Numbered from the stretch's first letter, positions 18,714 to 29,230 are shown. The stretch is DNA of 64,000 nucleotides from Streptosporangium sandarakinum (GCF_013409935.1 NZ_JACCCO010000002.1:806001-870000), one strand, 5' to 3'. A program made the numbers and translations. The notes: a model not told the origin generated them from the letters alone.

Positions 18714-19892
18714 TCAGTCTCCGAGGAGCGCGTCGACGAAGACCTCGGGATCGAACGGCGCCAGGTCGTCCGGGCCCTCGCCCAGGCCGACGAGCTTGAC
18801 CGGGACACCCAGCTCCCGCTGGACGGAGATGATGATCCCGCCCTTGGCGGTGCCGTCCAGCTTGGTCAGGGCGATGCCGGTGACGTCCACGACCTCGGCG
18901 AACACCTGGGCCTGGCGCATGCCGTTCTGGCCGGTGGTGGCGTCGAGGACGAGCAGGACCTCGTCGACCGTGGCCTTCTTCTCGATGACCCGCTTGACCT
19001 TGCCCAGCTCGTCCATCAGGCCGGTCTTGGTGTGCAGCCGGCCGGCGGTGTCCACGATCACCACGTCGGCCTTGTCGGCCGTGCCCTTGGCCACGGCGTC
19101 GAAGGCGACCGAGGCGGGGTCGCCGCCCTCCGGGCCGCGCACGACCTCGGCCCCGACCCGGTCTCCCCAGGTCTGGAGCTGGTCGGCGGCGGCGGCGCGG
19201 AAGGTGTCGGCCGCGCCGAGCACGACCGAGCGGCCGTCTCCGACGAGGGAGCGGGCCAGCTTGCCGGTGGTGGTGGTCTTGCCGGTGCCGTTGACGCCGA
19301 CCACGAGCACCACGGCCGGCCGCTCACCGTGCGGCTGGACGTGCAGGGTGCGGTCGAGGTCGGCGCCGATCTGGATGAGCAGCTCCTTGCGGAGCAGGGC
19401 GCGCACCTCGTCGGGCGTGCGGCTGCCCAGGACCTTCACCTGCGTCCGCAGGTCCTGCACCATCGCCTGGGTCGGGGCGATCCCGACGTCGGCGGTGATC
19501 AGGGTCTCCTCGATCTCGTCCCACGTGTCGTCGTCGAGACGGTCACGCGAGAGCAGGTCGAGCAGGCCCTTGCCGAGGGTGTTCTGTGAGCGGGCCAGCC
19601 GGGCGCGCAGCCGTACCATCCGGCCCGCGGACGGCGGCGGGATCTCCACCGCCGGGGGCGGGACGACCATCGGCTCGGCCGGCGTGGTCCGCGGAGGCGG
19701 GATGGTGGTCGTCGCCTCTTGGTCCTCCACCGCCCCCCTGGGCGGTGCCTGTGTCTCCTCCGGGATCCGCACCTCGGGCGGCTCGACCGGCGGAGGCGCC
19801 GCCTTGCCGCGCGGCCGGAGCAGCAGGAACATGCTGCCGGCCGCCAGCACCAGGATGGCGACAGCGATCGCGATTATGCCGATGGGTTCCAC
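18714..19892 (-). CDS. ftsY: Signal recognition particle receptor FtsY
   Basis: 392 residues from GTG 19892. The actinobacterial N-terminal membrane segment is visible ([23 protein letters not shown]), then a Pro/Glu-rich linker, the four-helix N domain and the GTPase G domain: [15 protein letters not shown] (P-loop), [36 protein letters not shown] and [10 protein letters not shown]. FtsY binds the Ffh/4.5S complex and delivers nascent membrane proteins to the translocon. It follows smc in the usual order, 150 bp downstream. An upstream in-frame start would add about 20 basic residues before the membrane segment; the GTG places the segment at residue 3 as in relatives. Confidence 0.96.
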   Translation of the reverse strand: MEPIGIIAIAVAILVLAAGSMFLLLRPRGKAAPPPVEPPEVRIPEETQAPPRGAVEDQEATTTIPPPRTTPAEPMVVPPPAVEIPPPSAGRMVRLRARLARSQNTLGKGLLDLLSRDRLDDDTWDEIEETLITADVGIAPTQAMVQDLRTQVKVLGSRTPDEVRALLRKELLIQIGADLDRTLHVQPHGERPAVVLVVGVNGTGKTTTTGKLARSLVGDGRSVVLGAADTFRAAAADQLQTWGDRVGAEVVRGPEGGDPASVAFDAVAKGTADKADVVIVDTAGRLHTKTGLMDELGKVKRVIEKKATVDEVLLVLDATTGQNGMRQAQVFAEVVDVTGIALTKLDGTAKGGIIISVQRELGVPVKLVGLGEGPDDLAPFDPEVFVDALLGD

Positions 19893-20042
19893 AAGACCAC
19901 AGTTTTCCAGACGGCGGGTGATGCTCCGACCCCGAGGGGTCCGAGCCGCTTCCATGCCCCCTCATCCGGGGTTCAATCCCGCGTCCCGTGAACCGGCGCC
20001 CGTACGGCCGGGCCGGACGCGTCCGCGGCCGGGCGGGCCGGG

Positions 20043-23000
20043 TCAGTCCTCCTGCTCGCGCAGCCGCTGGCTGATGACGTGGGAGACGCCGTCTCCGCGC
20101 ATCGACACGCCGTACAGCGCGTCGGCGATCTCCATCGTGCGCTTCTGGTGGGTGATCACGATGAGCTGGGAGGTCTGCCGCAGCTCCTCGAACAGGGTCA
20201 GCAGGCGCTGGGTGTTGGTGTCGTCCAGCGCCGCCTCGACCTCGTCCATCACGTAGAACGGCGAGGGCCTGGCCTTGAAGATCGCGACGAGGAAGGCCAC
20301 CGCGGTCAGCGACCGCTCGCCGCCCGACAGCAGCGACAGCCGCTTGACCTTCTTGCCGGGCGGCCGGGCCTCGACCTCGACGCCGGTGGTCAGCATGTCG
20401 GAGGGGTCGGTCAGCAGCAGCCTGCCCTCACCTCCGGGGAAGACCCGGGTGAAGATCTGCTCGAACTCCCGCGCCACGTCCTCGTAGGCGGCGGCGAAGA
20501 CCTGCTCGACCCGCTCGTCCACCTCCTTGACCACGAGCAGCAGGTCGCGGCGGGTCTTCTTCAGGTCCTCCAGCTGCGAGGTCAGGAACGCGTGCCGCTC
20601 CTCGAGCGCGGCGAACTCCTCCAGCGCCAGCGGGTTGACCTTGCCGAGCTGGGTCATCTGCCGTTCGGCCGTCTTCGCCCGTTTCTCCTGCTCCTCGCGG
20701 ACGTAGGGCACGGGGTCGCCGTCGGCCGCCGGGACCGGCTGGTCGGGGCCGTACTCGGCGATCAGGACGTCGGTCTCGACGCCGAACTCCTCCGTCGCCC
20801 GCGTCTGGAGCTGCTCCAGGCGCAGCCGCCGCTCGGTCCGGGCCACCTCGCTGCCGTGGGCGCGGTTGACCAGCTTGTCCAGCTCCGCCGTCAGCTCGCG
20901 GACCCGGACGCGCACCGACTTCAGCGAGGCGTCGATCCGCCCGCGCGCCTGCTCGGCCTCGTCGCGCTCGGCGGCGGCGGCCGTCAGCGACACCTCCAGC
21001 GTGGCGAGCGCCCGCTCGGCGCCCCGGACGACCGCCTGGGCCGTGCGGGCCTGCCGGCGCCGCCGCTCCCGCAGCTCGGCCGCCCTGGCCCGCTCCTCGC
21101 GCTCCTGCTCGGCCGCCCGCTCCAGCTCCTCGGCCCGGCCCGCGATGCCCTTGACCCGCTCCTCGGCCGTCCGTACGGCCAGGCGGGCCTCCATCTCCTC
21201 CTGGCGGGCCTCGGCGCAGATCCCGGCCAGCTCGTCGCGCAGCTCGGTGGTGGGCTCCTCGGTGAGCTCCTCGGCGCTCTCGGCGGCGGCGAGCCGCTCC
21301 TCCAGCTCGGCCAGGCCCGCCGCGTCGCGGTCGCGGGCCTCGCGGGCCGCCGCCACGCCCCGGGCCAGCCGCTCGCACTCGCCGCGGGCGGCGGCGGCCG
21401 CGGCGTCGAGCTGGGCCAGGCGGCGGGCCGCGGCGGCGGCCCGCTGGTCGGCGTCGCGCTGGCGGGACCTCAGCTCGTCCAGTACGGCCTGCGCCGCGTT
21501 GACCCCCGCCTGGGCGGTCTGCACGCCCGACTGCGTCTCGGCCACCCGCGCCTGGGCGGCCTCGACGGCGAGCTGCGCCTCGCCCTCGGCCTCGGCCGCC
21601 TCCTCCAGCGCGACGGCGGCCCGCTCGGCCTGGTCCCGGGCCCGCTCCAGGTCGGCGGCGGCCTCGTCCAGCGCGGTCCTCATCTGCAACGCGGAGCCGC
21701 CGTCGGCCGAGCCGCCCCGGGCGACGTGCGCGCCCAGCAGGTCGCCGGCGCGGGTCACCGCGCGCAGCCCGGGCCACTGCTCGACCGCCTTGCGCGCGGT
21801 CTCGAGGTCGTCGACCACCAGCACGCCGCCCAGCAGGTGCTCGGCGGCGGCGCGCAGGCCGGCGGGGACCTCGACCAGGTCGAGCGCCCACTCGGTCCCG
21901 GCGACCGGCACCGGGCCGCGGGGGGAGCCGCCCCCGGGACCGTCTCCGGAGCCGTCGCCGTCCGCGGCGATGACCAGGTCCGCCCGGCCGCCGTCCCGGC
22001 CGCGCAGGAAGTCGATCGCGTCGGCCGCGCTCTGCAGCGACTCCACCGCGACGGCCTCGGCGGCGGCGCCCAGCACCGCGGCGACGGCCGCCTCCGCGCC
22101 CTGCCGTACGGCGAGCATCGCGGCGACCGGGCCGAGCACCCCGGCGAGGTCGGCGGCGAGCAGGGCCGCTCCGCCGTCCACCCCCCTGGCCAGGCTCAGC
22201 TCCAGCGCCTCGCGGCGGGCCTCCAGCGCGGCGACCTGCCGCTGCGCCTCCGCCTCGGCCTTGCGCGCCGCGGCGAGGGCGGCCCGGGCCGCGCCCAGGG
22301 CGGAGGTCGGGCCGGCGACGGCGGCCTTGGCGTCGTCCACCAGCTCCCTGGCCCGCTCGACGGCGTCCCGGGACTCCTCGACGGCCGCGAGCGCCATCTC
22401 CAGCTCCTCGGCGAGGGCGGCGAGGACCGGGTCGGCGGAGGCGGGGTCGGCGCCCTCCTGGCTGTCGTGCTCGGCCTGGGCGGTCTCGGCGCGCCGCAGC
22501 GCCTCCTCCAGGGAGCGCTCCAGCCGCCCGATCTCCGCCTCGGCGGCCTCGGCGCGGCTGCGCGCGGCGCCGGCCCGGCCCCGCAGGGCCGCCAGCCCCT
22601 CGCGCCGGTCGGCGGCGGCCCTGGCCTCGGCGGCCAGCCGGCGCTCCTCGACCGCCAGCGCCGACTCGGTCTCGGCGCGCCGGGCCACGGCCGCGGCGAG
22701 CGTCTCCTGCGCCTCGGCGAGCAGCTCCTCCAGCACCCGCTCCTGCTCGCGGACCTCCTCGGCCTCGCGCTCGTAGTCCTCCGGGTCGCGGCCGCGCCGC
22801 TCCACCGCGGTGTCGCTCGCGTGCCGGTGGCGCTCGGCGGCCAGCCCGGCCAGGCCGCGCAGCCGGTCGCGCAGCGAGGCGAGCCGGAAGTAGGTCTCCT
22901 GGGCGGCGGCCAGCCTCGGCTGGGCCTCGGTCTCGGCGGCCTCCAGCTCGGCCTCGGCCTGCTGGCCCTCGGCGAGCTCGGCCTCCACCGCCGTACGGCG

Positions 23001-23759
23001 GGCCAGCACGGCCGCCTCGTCGGCGACCTCCCGCTCCAGCGTGGCGCGCAGGGTGAGCACGTCGTCGGCGAGCAGCCGCAGCCGGGCGTCGCGCAGGTCC
23101 GCCTGGATGACGGCGGCCCGGCGGGCGATCTCGGCCTGCCGGCCCAGCGGCTTGAGCTGGCGGCGCAGCTCGGTGGTGAGGTCCTGGACCCGGGTGAGGT
23201 TGGCCTGCATCGCGTCCAGCTTCCGCAGCGCCTTCTCCTTGCGCTTGCGGTGCTTCAGGACGCCCGCGGCCTCCTCGATGAACGCCCGGCGGTCCTCCGG
23301 GCCGGCGTGCAGCACCTGGTCGAGCTGGCCCTGCCCGACGATGACGTGCATCTCCCGGCCGATGCCGGAGTCGGACAGCAGCTCCTGGATGTCGAGCAGG
23401 CGGCAGGTGTCGCCGTTGATGGCGTACTCGCTCTGGCCGGCCCGGAACATCAGGCGGCTGATCGTGACCTCGGTGTAGTCGATGGGCAGCGCGCCGTCGG
23501 TGTTGTCGATGGTGAGCGTGACCTCGGCCCGGCCCAGCGGGGCCCGGGAGGAGGTGCCGGCGAAGATGACGTCCTCCATCTTGCCGCCGCGCAGGGACTT
23601 GGCGCTGTGCTCGCCCATGACCCAGGCCAGGGCGTCGACCACGTTGGACTTGCCGGAGCCGTTGGGGCCGACGACGGCGGTGATGCCCGGCTCGAAGCGC
23701 AGGGTGGTGGCCGAGGCGAACGACTTGAAACCGCGCAGGGTGAGGGTCTTGAGGTACAA
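20043..23759 (-). CDS. smc: Chromosome segregation ATPase SMC
   Basis: 1238 residues from a TTG codon with GGGGGA upstream. Walker [10 protein letters not shown] is at residues 31-39; long Ala/Glu/Arg-rich coiled coils flank a hinge around residues 510-660; the C-terminal head has [19 protein letters not shown] (signature) and [13 protein letters not shown] (Walker B). SMC dimers with ScpA/ScpB load at parS sites and compact and separate the chromosome. The hinge carries a Gly/Asp/Ser-rich insert ([14 protein letters not shown]). The reverse strand also shows a very long open frame; that is an effect of the GC-rich repetitive coiled-coil codons. Confidence 0.97.
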   Translation of the reverse strand: MYLKTLTLRGFKSFASATTLRFEPGITAVVGPNGSGKSNVVDALAWVMGEHSAKSLRGGKMEDVIFAGTSSRAPLGRAEVTLTIDNTDGALPIDYTEVTISRLMFRAGQSEYAINGDTCRLLDIQELLSDSGIGREMHVIVGQGQLDQVLHAGPEDRRAFIEEAAGVLKHRKRKEKALRKLDAMQANLTRVQDLTTELRRQLKPLGRQAEIARRAAVIQADLRDARLRLLADDVLTLRATLEREVADEAAVLARRTAVEAELAEGQQAEAELEAAETEAQPRLAAAQETYFRLASLRDRLRGLAGLAAERHRHASDTAVERRGRDPEDYEREAEEVREQERVLEELLAEAQETLAAAVARRAETESALAVEERRLAAEARAAADRREGLAALRGRAGAARSRAEAAEAEIGRLERSLEEALRRAETAQAEHDSQEGADPASADPVLAALAEELEMALAAVEESRDAVERARELVDDAKAAVAGPTSALGAARAALAAARKAEAEAQRQVAALEARREALELSLARGVDGGAALLAADLAGVLGPVAAMLAVRQGAEAAVAAVLGAAAEAVAVESLQSAADAIDFLRGRDGGRADLVIAADGDGSGDGPGGGSPRGPVPVAGTEWALDLVEVPAGLRAAAEHLLGGVLVVDDLETARKAVEQWPGLRAVTRAGDLLGAHVARGGSADGGSALQMRTALDEAAADLERARDQAERAAVALEEAAEAEGEAQLAVEAAQARVAETQSGVQTAQAGVNAAQAVLDELRSRQRDADQRAAAAARRLAQLDAAAAAARGECERLARGVAAAREARDRDAAGLAELEERLAAAESAEELTEEPTTELRDELAGICAEARQEEMEARLAVRTAEERVKGIAGRAEELERAAEQEREERARAAELRERRRRQARTAQAVVRGAERALATLEVSLTAAAAERDEAEQARGRIDASLKSVRVRVRELTAELDKLVNRAHGSEVARTERRLRLEQLQTRATEEFGVETDVLIAEYGPDQPVPAADGDPVPYVREEQEKRAKTAERQMTQLGKVNPLALEEFAALEERHAFLTSQLEDLKKTRRDLLLVVKEVDERVEQVFAAAYEDVAREFEQIFTRVFPGGEGRLLLTDPSDMLTTGVEVEARPPGKKVKRLSLLSGGERSLTAVAFLVAIFKARPSPFYVMDEVEAALDDTNTQRLLTLFEELRQTSQLIVITHQKRTMEIADALYGVSMRGDGVSHVISQRLREQED

Positions 23760-24103
23760 CGAGATCCCCCGTCCTCCCGCGTGGTGGTCGGCCCCGGTGC
23801 CGCGCGTCGGCGCGGGTCACGGCACGGGCGCCGGTGCCCCGGTCGCGCGGGCGGCCCGGCTTCTCCGCCCGGGACGTCACCGCTCCCGCCTGGGCAGACT
23901 ACCGTTCTTCGGCGGTGCCCGCCCGCGGGAGATCGGGCCGTTCCTCAGGGGAAGGGGCACGTCCGGCCGGAGACGAGGAACGCCACGACGGGCGCACGCC
24001 GGAGGCGGCTCGGAAAGGAGACGCCGTGGCGGGCCGTGCCGGGCGTGATCCGCGGCGGGGAACGCCGCGACGGGCCGCGTCGGACGCGGCCCGTAACAGG
24101 GGA

Positions 24104-24171
24104 TGTCATGGCGGGCCGCTTCGTTCCGCGCGGCCCGCGACATGACAAGGGACGCCTCAAGAGGCGTCCCT
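24104..24171 (-). terminator. Double hairpin terminator of the small coiled-coil gene
   Basis: AGGGACGCCTC-AA-GAGGCGTCCCT (24148-24171) is a perfect 11-bp inverted repeat 26 bases after the stop of the small gene. A second stem, TGTCATG-GCGGGCCGC paired with GCGGCCCGC-(GA)-CATGACA (24104-24147), follows immediately. Two stacked stems and about 300 non-coding bases separate this gene from smc. Confidence 0.75.
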
Positions 24172-24196
24172 GGACAATGTGTGTTCGCCCCGGCCT

Positions 24197-24388
24197 CTAG
24201 GTGAGAGCCGGCTCACGATCCTGCAGGCGGGTGAACTCCTCGTCACGGTTGCCCGTGAGTTCGGCGTTCTGGGCCTGGAGCCGGGTGAGCTCTGCCTCGA
24301 GATCACGGATGCGCTGCTGGAGACGGCGCATTTCCGAGACCATCCGAGGGTCAGGACCGCCGACGTGGCCGAGTAGAGCCTTCGCCAT
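24197..24388 (-). CDS. Small conserved coiled-coil protein
   Basis: 63 residues. The ATG at 24388 is preceded by GGAGG at ideal spacing; a longer frame upstream lacks such a site. The sequence begins MAKALLGHVGGPDPRMVSEM and continues as a Leu/Glu/Arg heptad-like helix (RLQQRIRDLEAELTRLQAQN). I recall similar short proteins in other filamentous actinomycetes, but no function is known to me. It has its own promoter (TATAAT at 24543) and a strong terminator, so it is expressed separately from the mutM-acyP and smc units. A DNA- or membrane-associated structural role would be speculation. Confidence 0.8.
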   Translation of the reverse strand: MAKALLGHVGGPDPRMVSEMRRLQQRIRDLEAELTRLQAQNAELTGNRDEEFTRLQDREPALT

Positions 24389-24542
24389 GTTAAGGGTCCT
24401 CCACGCTGAGTGACCAGACTGGTTCGCGCACTTCTTGCCGCGGGAGGGGTGCGCGTGGTTCTTATCAAGAGTCGCACCGGTGTGGGAGACGGTCAAGCTG
24501 AACGCTCCATGTGGATGCACCCGTGGGCACTCTCGACATTAG

Positions 24543-24548
24543 ATTATA
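24543..24548 (-). promoter_or_regulatory. -10 box upstream of the small coiled-coil gene
   Basis: Read on the minus strand, GGGTATAATCTAATG carries a perfect TATAAT in an island of AT-rich sequence (24530-24580) that stands out from the GC-rich surroundings. The -35 region is poorly conserved. The transcript would have a leader of about 150 bases before the ATG at 24388. Confidence 0.65.
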
Positions 24549-24576
24549 CCCTAATTTGGCGAATCAGGGAAATGGT

Positions 24577-24852
24577 TTAACGTTCCGCGAAGCCGGCAGA
24601 TGATCCTTTTGCCTCGCTCCAACGTTCTACCACCCCGTCAACCCGCCCCGGCGTGCGCCCGCCGCGCAGCAGGGCGAGCAGTTCCTCGCAGGGCTCCCGG
24701 GGGCCCTCGGCGACGACCTCCACCCGGCCGTCGGCGGTGTTCCTGGCCCAGCCGACCAGGCCGAGCTCCAGCGCCCGGGACCGCGTCCACCAGCGGAAAC
24801 CCACGCCCTGGACGTATCCCCTGACCCAGGCGGTCAGCCGGACGGCGCTCAC
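24577..24852 (-). CDS. acyP: Acylphosphatase
   Basis: 91 residues. The active-site Arg is in [17 protein letters not shown] and the Asn in [18 protein letters not shown], matching the acylphosphatase fold, which hydrolyses carboxyl-phosphate bonds. The GTG start overlaps the mutM stop codon by four bases (GTGA), so the two are translationally coupled. The order mutM-acyP-smc is usual in actinobacteria. Confidence 0.93.
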   Translation of the reverse strand: MSAVRLTAWVRGYVQGVGFRWWTRSRALELGLVGWARNTADGRVEVVAEGPREPCEELLALLRGGRTPGRVDGVVERWSEAKGSSAGFAER

Positions 24853-25715
24853 GCCGCGACCCCGCGCGGGCGCGGCTGGCAGCGGGGGCAGCTGTAGGAG
24901 GAGCGGTTCATGAACGACTCCCGGACGATCGGAGCGCCGCACCGCCCGCACGGCTCGTCGCGCCTGCCGTACACGTTCAGCGCCCGCTCGAAATAGCCGC
25001 TCTCGCCGTTGACGTTCACGTACAGGCTGTCGAAGGACGTGCCGCCCTCGGCCAGGGCCTCGGACATCACCCCGCGGGCCGCGTCCAGCAGCTCGGCGAT
25101 CTTCGGCCGGGTCAGCGTCGCCGTGGGCCGCGACCCGTGCAGCCGGGCCCGCCACAGCGCCTCGTCGGCGTAGATGTTGCCGACCCCGCTGATCAGCGAC
25201 TGGTCGAGCAGCGCCCGCTTGACCTCGGTCCGCCGGGCGCGCAGCCGGTGGGCGAAGCCGTCCTCGTCGAAGTGCTCCTCGAACGGGTCGGCCGCGATGT
25301 GGACGATCGGCTCGGGGACGTCCCGGCCCGCGGCGCGGGCCAGCGGGGTGACCAGCACGTGCCCGAAGGTCCGCTGGTCGACGAAACGCAGCTCGGGGCC
25401 GCCGTCGGCGAAGGCGATCCGGATCCGCAGGTGCTTCTCCAGGGGCGAGTCCGGCTCGACCACCAGCAGCTGGCCGCTCATCCCGAGGTGGGCCAGGACC
25501 GCGTCGGAGCCGTCCAGCGGCAGCCAGAGATACTTGCCCCGCCGCTGGGCCGTCCCGACCGTGCGGCCCGCCAGCCGGGAGGCGAACTCCTCGGCGCCGG
25601 GGACGTGGCGGCGGATCGCCCGGGGGTGCAGCACCTCGGCGTGGGCGACGACCCGGCCGGACACCCAGCGTTCCAGGCCGCGTCGTACGACCTCCACCTC
25701 CGGCAACTCGGGCAT
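24849..25715 (-). CDS. mutM: Formamidopyrimidine-DNA glycosylase (MutM/Fpg)
   Basis: 288 residues starting [10 protein letters not shown], so the catalytic Pro2 and Glu3 are present after Met removal; GAGAGGGGGGG lies upstream of the ATG. The helix-two-turn-helix region includes [20 protein letters not shown], and the C-terminal zinc finger is [25 protein letters not shown]. The enzyme removes 8-oxoguanine and formamidopyrimidines and nicks the abasic site. Lies 139 bp downstream of rnc. Confidence 0.96.
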   Translation of the reverse strand: MPELPEVEVVRRGLERWVSGRVVAHAEVLHPRAIRRHVPGAEEFASRLAGRTVGTAQRRGKYLWLPLDGSDAVLAHLGMSGQLLVVEPDSPLEKHLRIRIAFADGGPELRFVDQRTFGHVLVTPLARAAGRDVPEPIVHIAADPFEEHFDEDGFAHRLRARRTEVKRALLDQSLISGVGNIYADEALWRARLHGSRPTATLTRPKIAELLDAARGVMSEALAEGGTSFDSLYVNVNGESGYFERALNVYGRRDEPCGRCGAPIVRESFMNRSSYSCPRCQPRPRGVAA

Positions 25716-25854
25716 GCCGGTCCCCCCCTCTCTCAGGACGTCGTCCGCGGACGCCGTACCCGGGCCGTTCAGGGCGCCCACGGTACCCGCGGCGCCCGGC
25801 AGGCGCATCCGGGGACGCGGCGCCCGTCCGGGACGTCCGGTACGTCCGGGCCGC

Positions 25855-26595
25855 TCAGGACGCGGTGTCGGCCTCGCGCTTGTCGCGGTCGCTGCGGATG
25901 CGGTTCCAGGCGGCCTCGGCGGCCTGCTGCTCGGCCTCCTTCTTGGAACGCCCGGAGCCCGAGCCGTACTCCTCCCCGCCGAGGCGGACCACGGCGGTGA
26001 AGGACTTGGCGTGGTCGGGGCCGCTCTCCTCGACGTGGTAGTCCGGCACGCCGAGCGACTCGGAGGCGGTGAGCTCCTGCAGGGAGGTCTTCCAGTCGAG
26101 CCCGGCGCCCAGCGACGCCGAGCGCGTGATGAGCGGGTCGAACAGCAGGTGGACGACGCGGAACGCCTCGCCGAGGCCCTTGTCGACGTACACCGCGCCG
26201 ATCAGCGCCTCCAGCGTGTCGGCGAGGATGGAGGACTTGTCACGCCCTCCGGTGCCCTCCTCGCCCCGGCCCAGGCGCAGGAACCTGCCGAGCTCCAGCG
26301 TGCGGGCCACGTCGGCGAGGGCGCGCATGTTGACCACCGCGGCCCGCAGTTTGGCCAGCTGCCCCTCGGGCAGGTCGGGGTGGTTGCGGTAGAGGGTGTC
26401 GGTGACCACCAGGCCCAGCACCGAGTCGCCCAGGAACTCCAGGCGCTCGTTGGTCGGCAGCCCGCCGTTCTCGTAGGCGTAGGAGCGGTGGGTCAGCGCC
26501 CGCTCCAGGAGCGCGGCCTCCAGCCGCACCCCGAGGACCCGCTCCAGCTCGTCACGGGCCAGTTCGACGGCCATCGGCTTGACGCTTGCACCCAA
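25855..26595 (-). CDS. rnc: Ribonuclease III
   Basis: 246 residues if the TTG at 26595 is used (GAGGAG seven bases upstream); the in-frame ATG at 26574 would give 239 residues but lacks a nearby ribosome binding site. The signature [18 protein letters not shown] and the second metal-site region [15 protein letters not shown] are present, followed by the double-stranded RNA-binding domain ([24 protein letters not shown] ... [16 protein letters not shown]). RNase III cuts structured RNA, including rRNA precursors. It is separated from rpmF by a hairpin terminator and about 200 bp. Confidence 0.94.
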   Translation of the reverse strand: MGASVKPMAVELARDELERVLGVRLEAALLERALTHRSYAYENGGLPTNERLEFLGDSVLGLVVTDTLYRNHPDLPEGQLAKLRAAVVNMRALADVARTLELGRFLRLGRGEEGTGGRDKSSILADTLEALIGAVYVDKGLGEAFRVVHLLFDPLITRSASLGAGLDWKTSLQELTASESLGVPDYHVEESGPDHAKSFTAVVRLGGEEYGSGSGRSKKEAEQQAAEAAWNRIRSDRDKREADTAS

Positions 26596-26749
26596 CGTCT
26601 TCTCCTCGCTCTTCGACGGTGAACGCGCGATGGCGAGAGAGGACGGGAGTGCCCGAAGACGTGGTGGGCGCCGGGAGGGTGCACGTCGCCGTGACCCCGG
26701 CGTCCACCACAGCCGCGGGCGAGCCGCCATCGCGTCGGATGGAACGTAA

Positions 26750-26787
26750 GACGCCGGCCAGGCCCGAAAGGGACCCGGCCGGCATCC
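26750..26787 (-). terminator. Hairpin terminator downstream of rpmF
   Basis: GACGCCGGCC...(26750-26765) pairs with GG[A]CCCGGCCGGCATC (26771-26787) with a short AAAG-type loop and a few wobble pairs. It lies 17 bases after the rpmF stop, on the way to rnc. The remaining part of the rpmF-rnc gap shows no gene. Confidence 0.6.
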
Positions 26788-26803
26788 GTCAGTCAGAACG
26801 CGA

Positions 26804-26983
26804 TCAGGCGGAGGGCTCGATCACCTGACGGCGGTTGTAGGTGCCGCAGGACGGGCACGCCACGTGCGGACGCTTCGGCGAGCGGCACTGGGGGCAGCTC
26901 ACGAGCGAGACCGCGGCGGCCTTCCACTGCGACCTGCGGGAGCGAGTGTTGCTCCGCGACATCTTGCGCTTGGGGACAGCCAC
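26804..26983 (-). CDS. rpmF: 50S ribosomal protein L32
   Basis: 59 residues, starting at a GTG (26983) with AGGAGAG upstream: [21 protein letters not shown] zinc-ribbon is present as CPQC ... CPSC with 13 residues between the pairs. It starts two bases after the end of the DUF177 gene, the classical yceD-rpmF pair, and ends in QVIEPSA. Confidence 0.96.
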   Translation of the reverse strand: MAVPKRKMSRSNTRSRRSQWKAAAVSLVSCPQCRSPKRPHVACPSCGTYNRRQVIEPSA

Positions 26984-26984
26984 G

Positions 26985-27557
26985 TCAGCTCTCCTGATCG
27001 TTGTTATCTTCCGGAACCAGACCTTGCAGCTTGGCCCAGCGGGCGTCGATCACCTCGTGCTTGTGACCGGGCTCGGCGTCCGCCAGCCTGACCCCGCACT
27101 CCGAGCAGAGCCCCTCGCAGTCTTCACTGCAGACCGGGCTCAGCGGCAGTGTCAGCACCACCGCGTCACGGAAGACGGGTTCGAGATCGAGCAGTTCACC
27201 GTCGAGAAGCGAGTCGTCCTCGGCGGCATCCTCCGCCGAGTAGAAGAACAGCTCCTGGAAGCCCACTTCGGTCTCCGAAGTGATCTCTTCCAGGCACCGT
27301 GCGCACTCCCCCCGCAGCGGGGCCTGCGCCGTGCCCGTGACGAGCACGCCTTCCATGACCGCCTCAAGCCGGATGTCCAGCTCGACGTCGGCGCCCACAG
27401 GGATGCCGATCATCTCGACGCCGAGGTTCGCCGGTGCCGGAAGGGTGAGGGACATCTGCCGCATACTCCCCGGCCTCCGCCCCAGATCATGGGTGGAGAT
27501 CACCCACGGGGCTCGGGGGTCGAGGGTCTGCAGAGTCATGTCGCTCTCATCAGGCAT
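26985..27557 (-). CDS. DUF177/YceD family protein
   Basis: 190 residues. The conserved segment [10 protein letters not shown] (Cys-x2-Cys) and [16 protein letters not shown] form the characteristic cysteine clusters of the YceD family, a group linked to 23S rRNA or large-subunit accumulation and almost always encoded just before rpmF, as here. The C-terminus ([10 protein letters not shown]) is also typical. The first ATG at 27557 is kept; a second in-frame ATG at 27539 is equally possible. Confidence 0.9.
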   Translation of the reverse strand: MPDESDMTLQTLDPRAPWVISTHDLGRRPGSMRQMSLTLPAPANLGVEMIGIPVGADVELDIRLEAVMEGVLVTGTAQAPLRGECARCLEEITSETEVGFQELFFYSAEDAAEDDSLLDGELLDLEPVFRDAVVLTLPLSPVCSEDCEGLCSECGVRLADAEPGHKHEVIDARWAKLQGLVPEDNNDQES

Positions 27558-27604
27558 GGCGAATCACCGCCGTCGTGCAAGGCAAAACAAGAGAATACCA
27601 GGGC

Positions 27605-28081
27605 CTAACCCCTGAGCCGTTCCACCAGCCGCCGTTCGACCAGTTCCGGCACCAGGCCGTTGACGTCCCCGCCGTAGCGGACGATCTCCTTGATGCGGCT
27701 GGACGACAGGAACGACACCTCCGGGCCGGTCGCCATGAACAGCGTCTCCACCCCCGACATCCGGTAGTTGAGCTGGGCCTGCTGCAGCTCGTAGTCGAAG
27801 TCGCTGATCGCGCGCAGTCCCTTGACGATCGCCGGGATCTCCTGCTGCCTGCAGTAGTCGACCAGCAGGCCGTGGAACTTGTCCACCCGGACGTTGCCGT
27901 ACTCCTTGGTGACGGACAGGAGCATCTCGATGCGCTCCTCGACCGTGAACAGGCTCTTCTTCTCGATGTTGATCAGGACGGCTACGACGACCTCGTCGTA
28001 CTGCCGGGAGGCCCGGCCGATGATGTCCAGGTGGCCGTTGGTAACGGGATCGAACGATCCCGGGCATACAACGCGACGCAA
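27605..28081 (-). CDS. coaD: Phosphopantetheine adenylyltransferase
   Basis: 158 residues from a TTG (28081) with GGGGGT upstream, giving the standard start MRRVVCPGSFDPVTNGHLDII with the T/HxGH nucleotidyltransferase motif (NGHL). Other markers: VKGLRAISDFDYELQQAQLN and the second ATP-binding motif SFLSSSRIKEI. It makes dephospho-CoA from 4'-phosphopantetheine and ATP. It lies 16 bases after rsmD, in the same operon. Confidence 0.96.
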   Translation of the reverse strand: MRRVVCPGSFDPVTNGHLDIIGRASRQYDEVVVAVLINIEKKSLFTVEERIEMLLSVTKEYGNVRVDKFHGLLVDYCRQQEIPAIVKGLRAISDFDYELQQAQLNYRMSGVETLFMATGPEVSFLSSSRIKEIVRYGGDVNGLVPELVERRLVERLRG

Positions 28082-28097
28082 GGTGAAACCCCCTGCT

Positions 28098-28667
28098 CTA
28101 TGGATTCCCGGCGGCGCGACCGTACCAAACGGACGCTTCGCCGTAGCGACGGACCCTCTCCTCTTCGTACCCGGAAGGCCACTCAAGGGCCCCGCCCCGG
28201 CTCTCCCGCTCCACCGCCACCAGCGCGTCCCCGGCCAGCCAGCCGTGGTCGCGCAGCCGCTCCAGCACGGCCCGCACCTCCGCGTCGGTCACCGCGTACG
28301 GCGGGTCGGCGAACACCAGGTCGTACGGCTCCGCGGCACCTCTGGCCAGCACCCGCTCGACCCGGTCGGCCGCGAGCTCGGCGCCCGGCAGGCCCAGGCT
28401 CGCGATGTTCGTCCTGATCGTCCGGACCGCCTTGGCGTCGGACTCCACCAGCAGCGCGTGCGCCGCCCCGCGCGACAGCGCCTCCAGCCCGATCGCGCCG
28501 GACCCGGCGTACAGGTCGAGCACCCTGGCGCCGTCCAGCGGGCCGAGCAGCGAGCCCACGGTGGAGAAGATGCCCTCCCTGGCCCGGTCGCTCGTGGGGC
28601 GGGTGCCCCGCCCCGGCGGCACCGCCAGCCGCCGCCCCCCTGCGCTTCCCGCGATCACTCGGCTCAC
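28098..28667 (-). CDS. rsmD: 16S rRNA (guanine(966)-N2)-methyltransferase RsmD
   Basis: 189 residues from GTG 28667. It opens with the usual MSRVIAGSAGGRRLAVPPG and RPTSDRAREGIFS, has the SAM-binding motif VLDLYAGSGAIGLEALSRGA and the catalytic FADPPY. Normal length for the family. Modifies helix 31 of 16S rRNA during 30S assembly. In operon with coaD. Confidence 0.94.
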   Translation of the reverse strand: MSRVIAGSAGGRRLAVPPGRGTRPTSDRAREGIFSTVGSLLGPLDGARVLDLYAGSGAIGLEALSRGAAHALLVESDAKAVRTIRTNIASLGLPGAELAADRVERVLARGAAEPYDLVFADPPYAVTDAEVRAVLERLRDHGWLAGDALVAVERESRGGALEWPSGYEEERVRRYGEASVWYGRAAGNP

Positions 28668-28965
28668 CCGCCCATTGTCCCAGCCGTTCCGGCGCGGCCG
28701 CCCGGGCGTTCCCCCGGCCCTCCCGCGGTCGCCCGCGACGGACCGGGCGCACCGGAGGCGGAACGGCCGGCGGAACGGTCGGCGACGGGCCGCCGACGGG
28801 AGGGCGGCGAAGGGCGGCGGCGCACCCCGGCGTGTCGCGGCGCATCACATAACCGCAGGTCAAAAGGGTTTCGCCAGGTGATCTAGGTCAAGAGTGGGCA
28901 AGGAGCGGCGACGAAACCGCAAGGGTCGTTCCCCCCGGCCCCCGCGCCTTGCATGATGAGTCCTG

Positions 28966-29110
28966 CGGCCTTCGACAGTCCCAGGGGAAGGCCGACCGGC
29001 GTGGTCGTGAGCCCTTCCGCACGCCGGTGCTCTCGGCACCTGACCCGAGAGTGGGCCCAGGCGGGGACGGCATTCGGGGGGAGGCCGTCCCCGCAGTTGG
29101 GCTTTTCTGA
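28966..29110 (+). ncRNA. Candidate structured small RNA ending in an intrinsic terminator
   Basis: Four perfect stems follow one another on the plus strand: CGGCCTTC/GAAGGCCG (28966-28994), ACCGGCGTG/CACGCCGGT (28995-29028), CTCTCGG/CCGAGAG (29030-29051) and GCGGGGACGGC/GCCGTCCCCGC (29061-29094). The last is followed by AGTTGGGCTTTTCT, a U-run of the kind seen at intrinsic terminators. The element lies in the 563-bp gap between recG and rsmD, both on the other strand, so no coding gene on this strand accounts for it. No match to RNase P RNA, tmRNA or SRP RNA signatures was seen. The 5' end is unknown, and no clear promoter was found. The remainder of the gap shows no gene. Confidence 0.45.
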
Positions 29111-29230
29111 TCTCCGCCGTACGGCGCCCCGCCCGCGCCGGCGTCCGCCGGTCCCGCGCCGCCGTCCGGAACGTCCCCTCCCCCGCCGCCATGGCCTCTC
29201 ATGACCGGCCGCGCGGTCCCGCGCCCGCCG

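Noticed and set aside
20079..24200. A 1373-codon open frame on the plus strand opposite smc
   Set aside because: It mirrors the coiled-coil codons of smc, has no family features, and smc itself carries all expected motifs. Long antisense frames are normal in GC-rich DNA.
28888..29202. Small open frames on both strands in the recG-rsmD gap
   Set aside because: Low-complexity Arg/Pro/Gly translations, no ribosome binding sites, and the region is better explained by the hairpin series.
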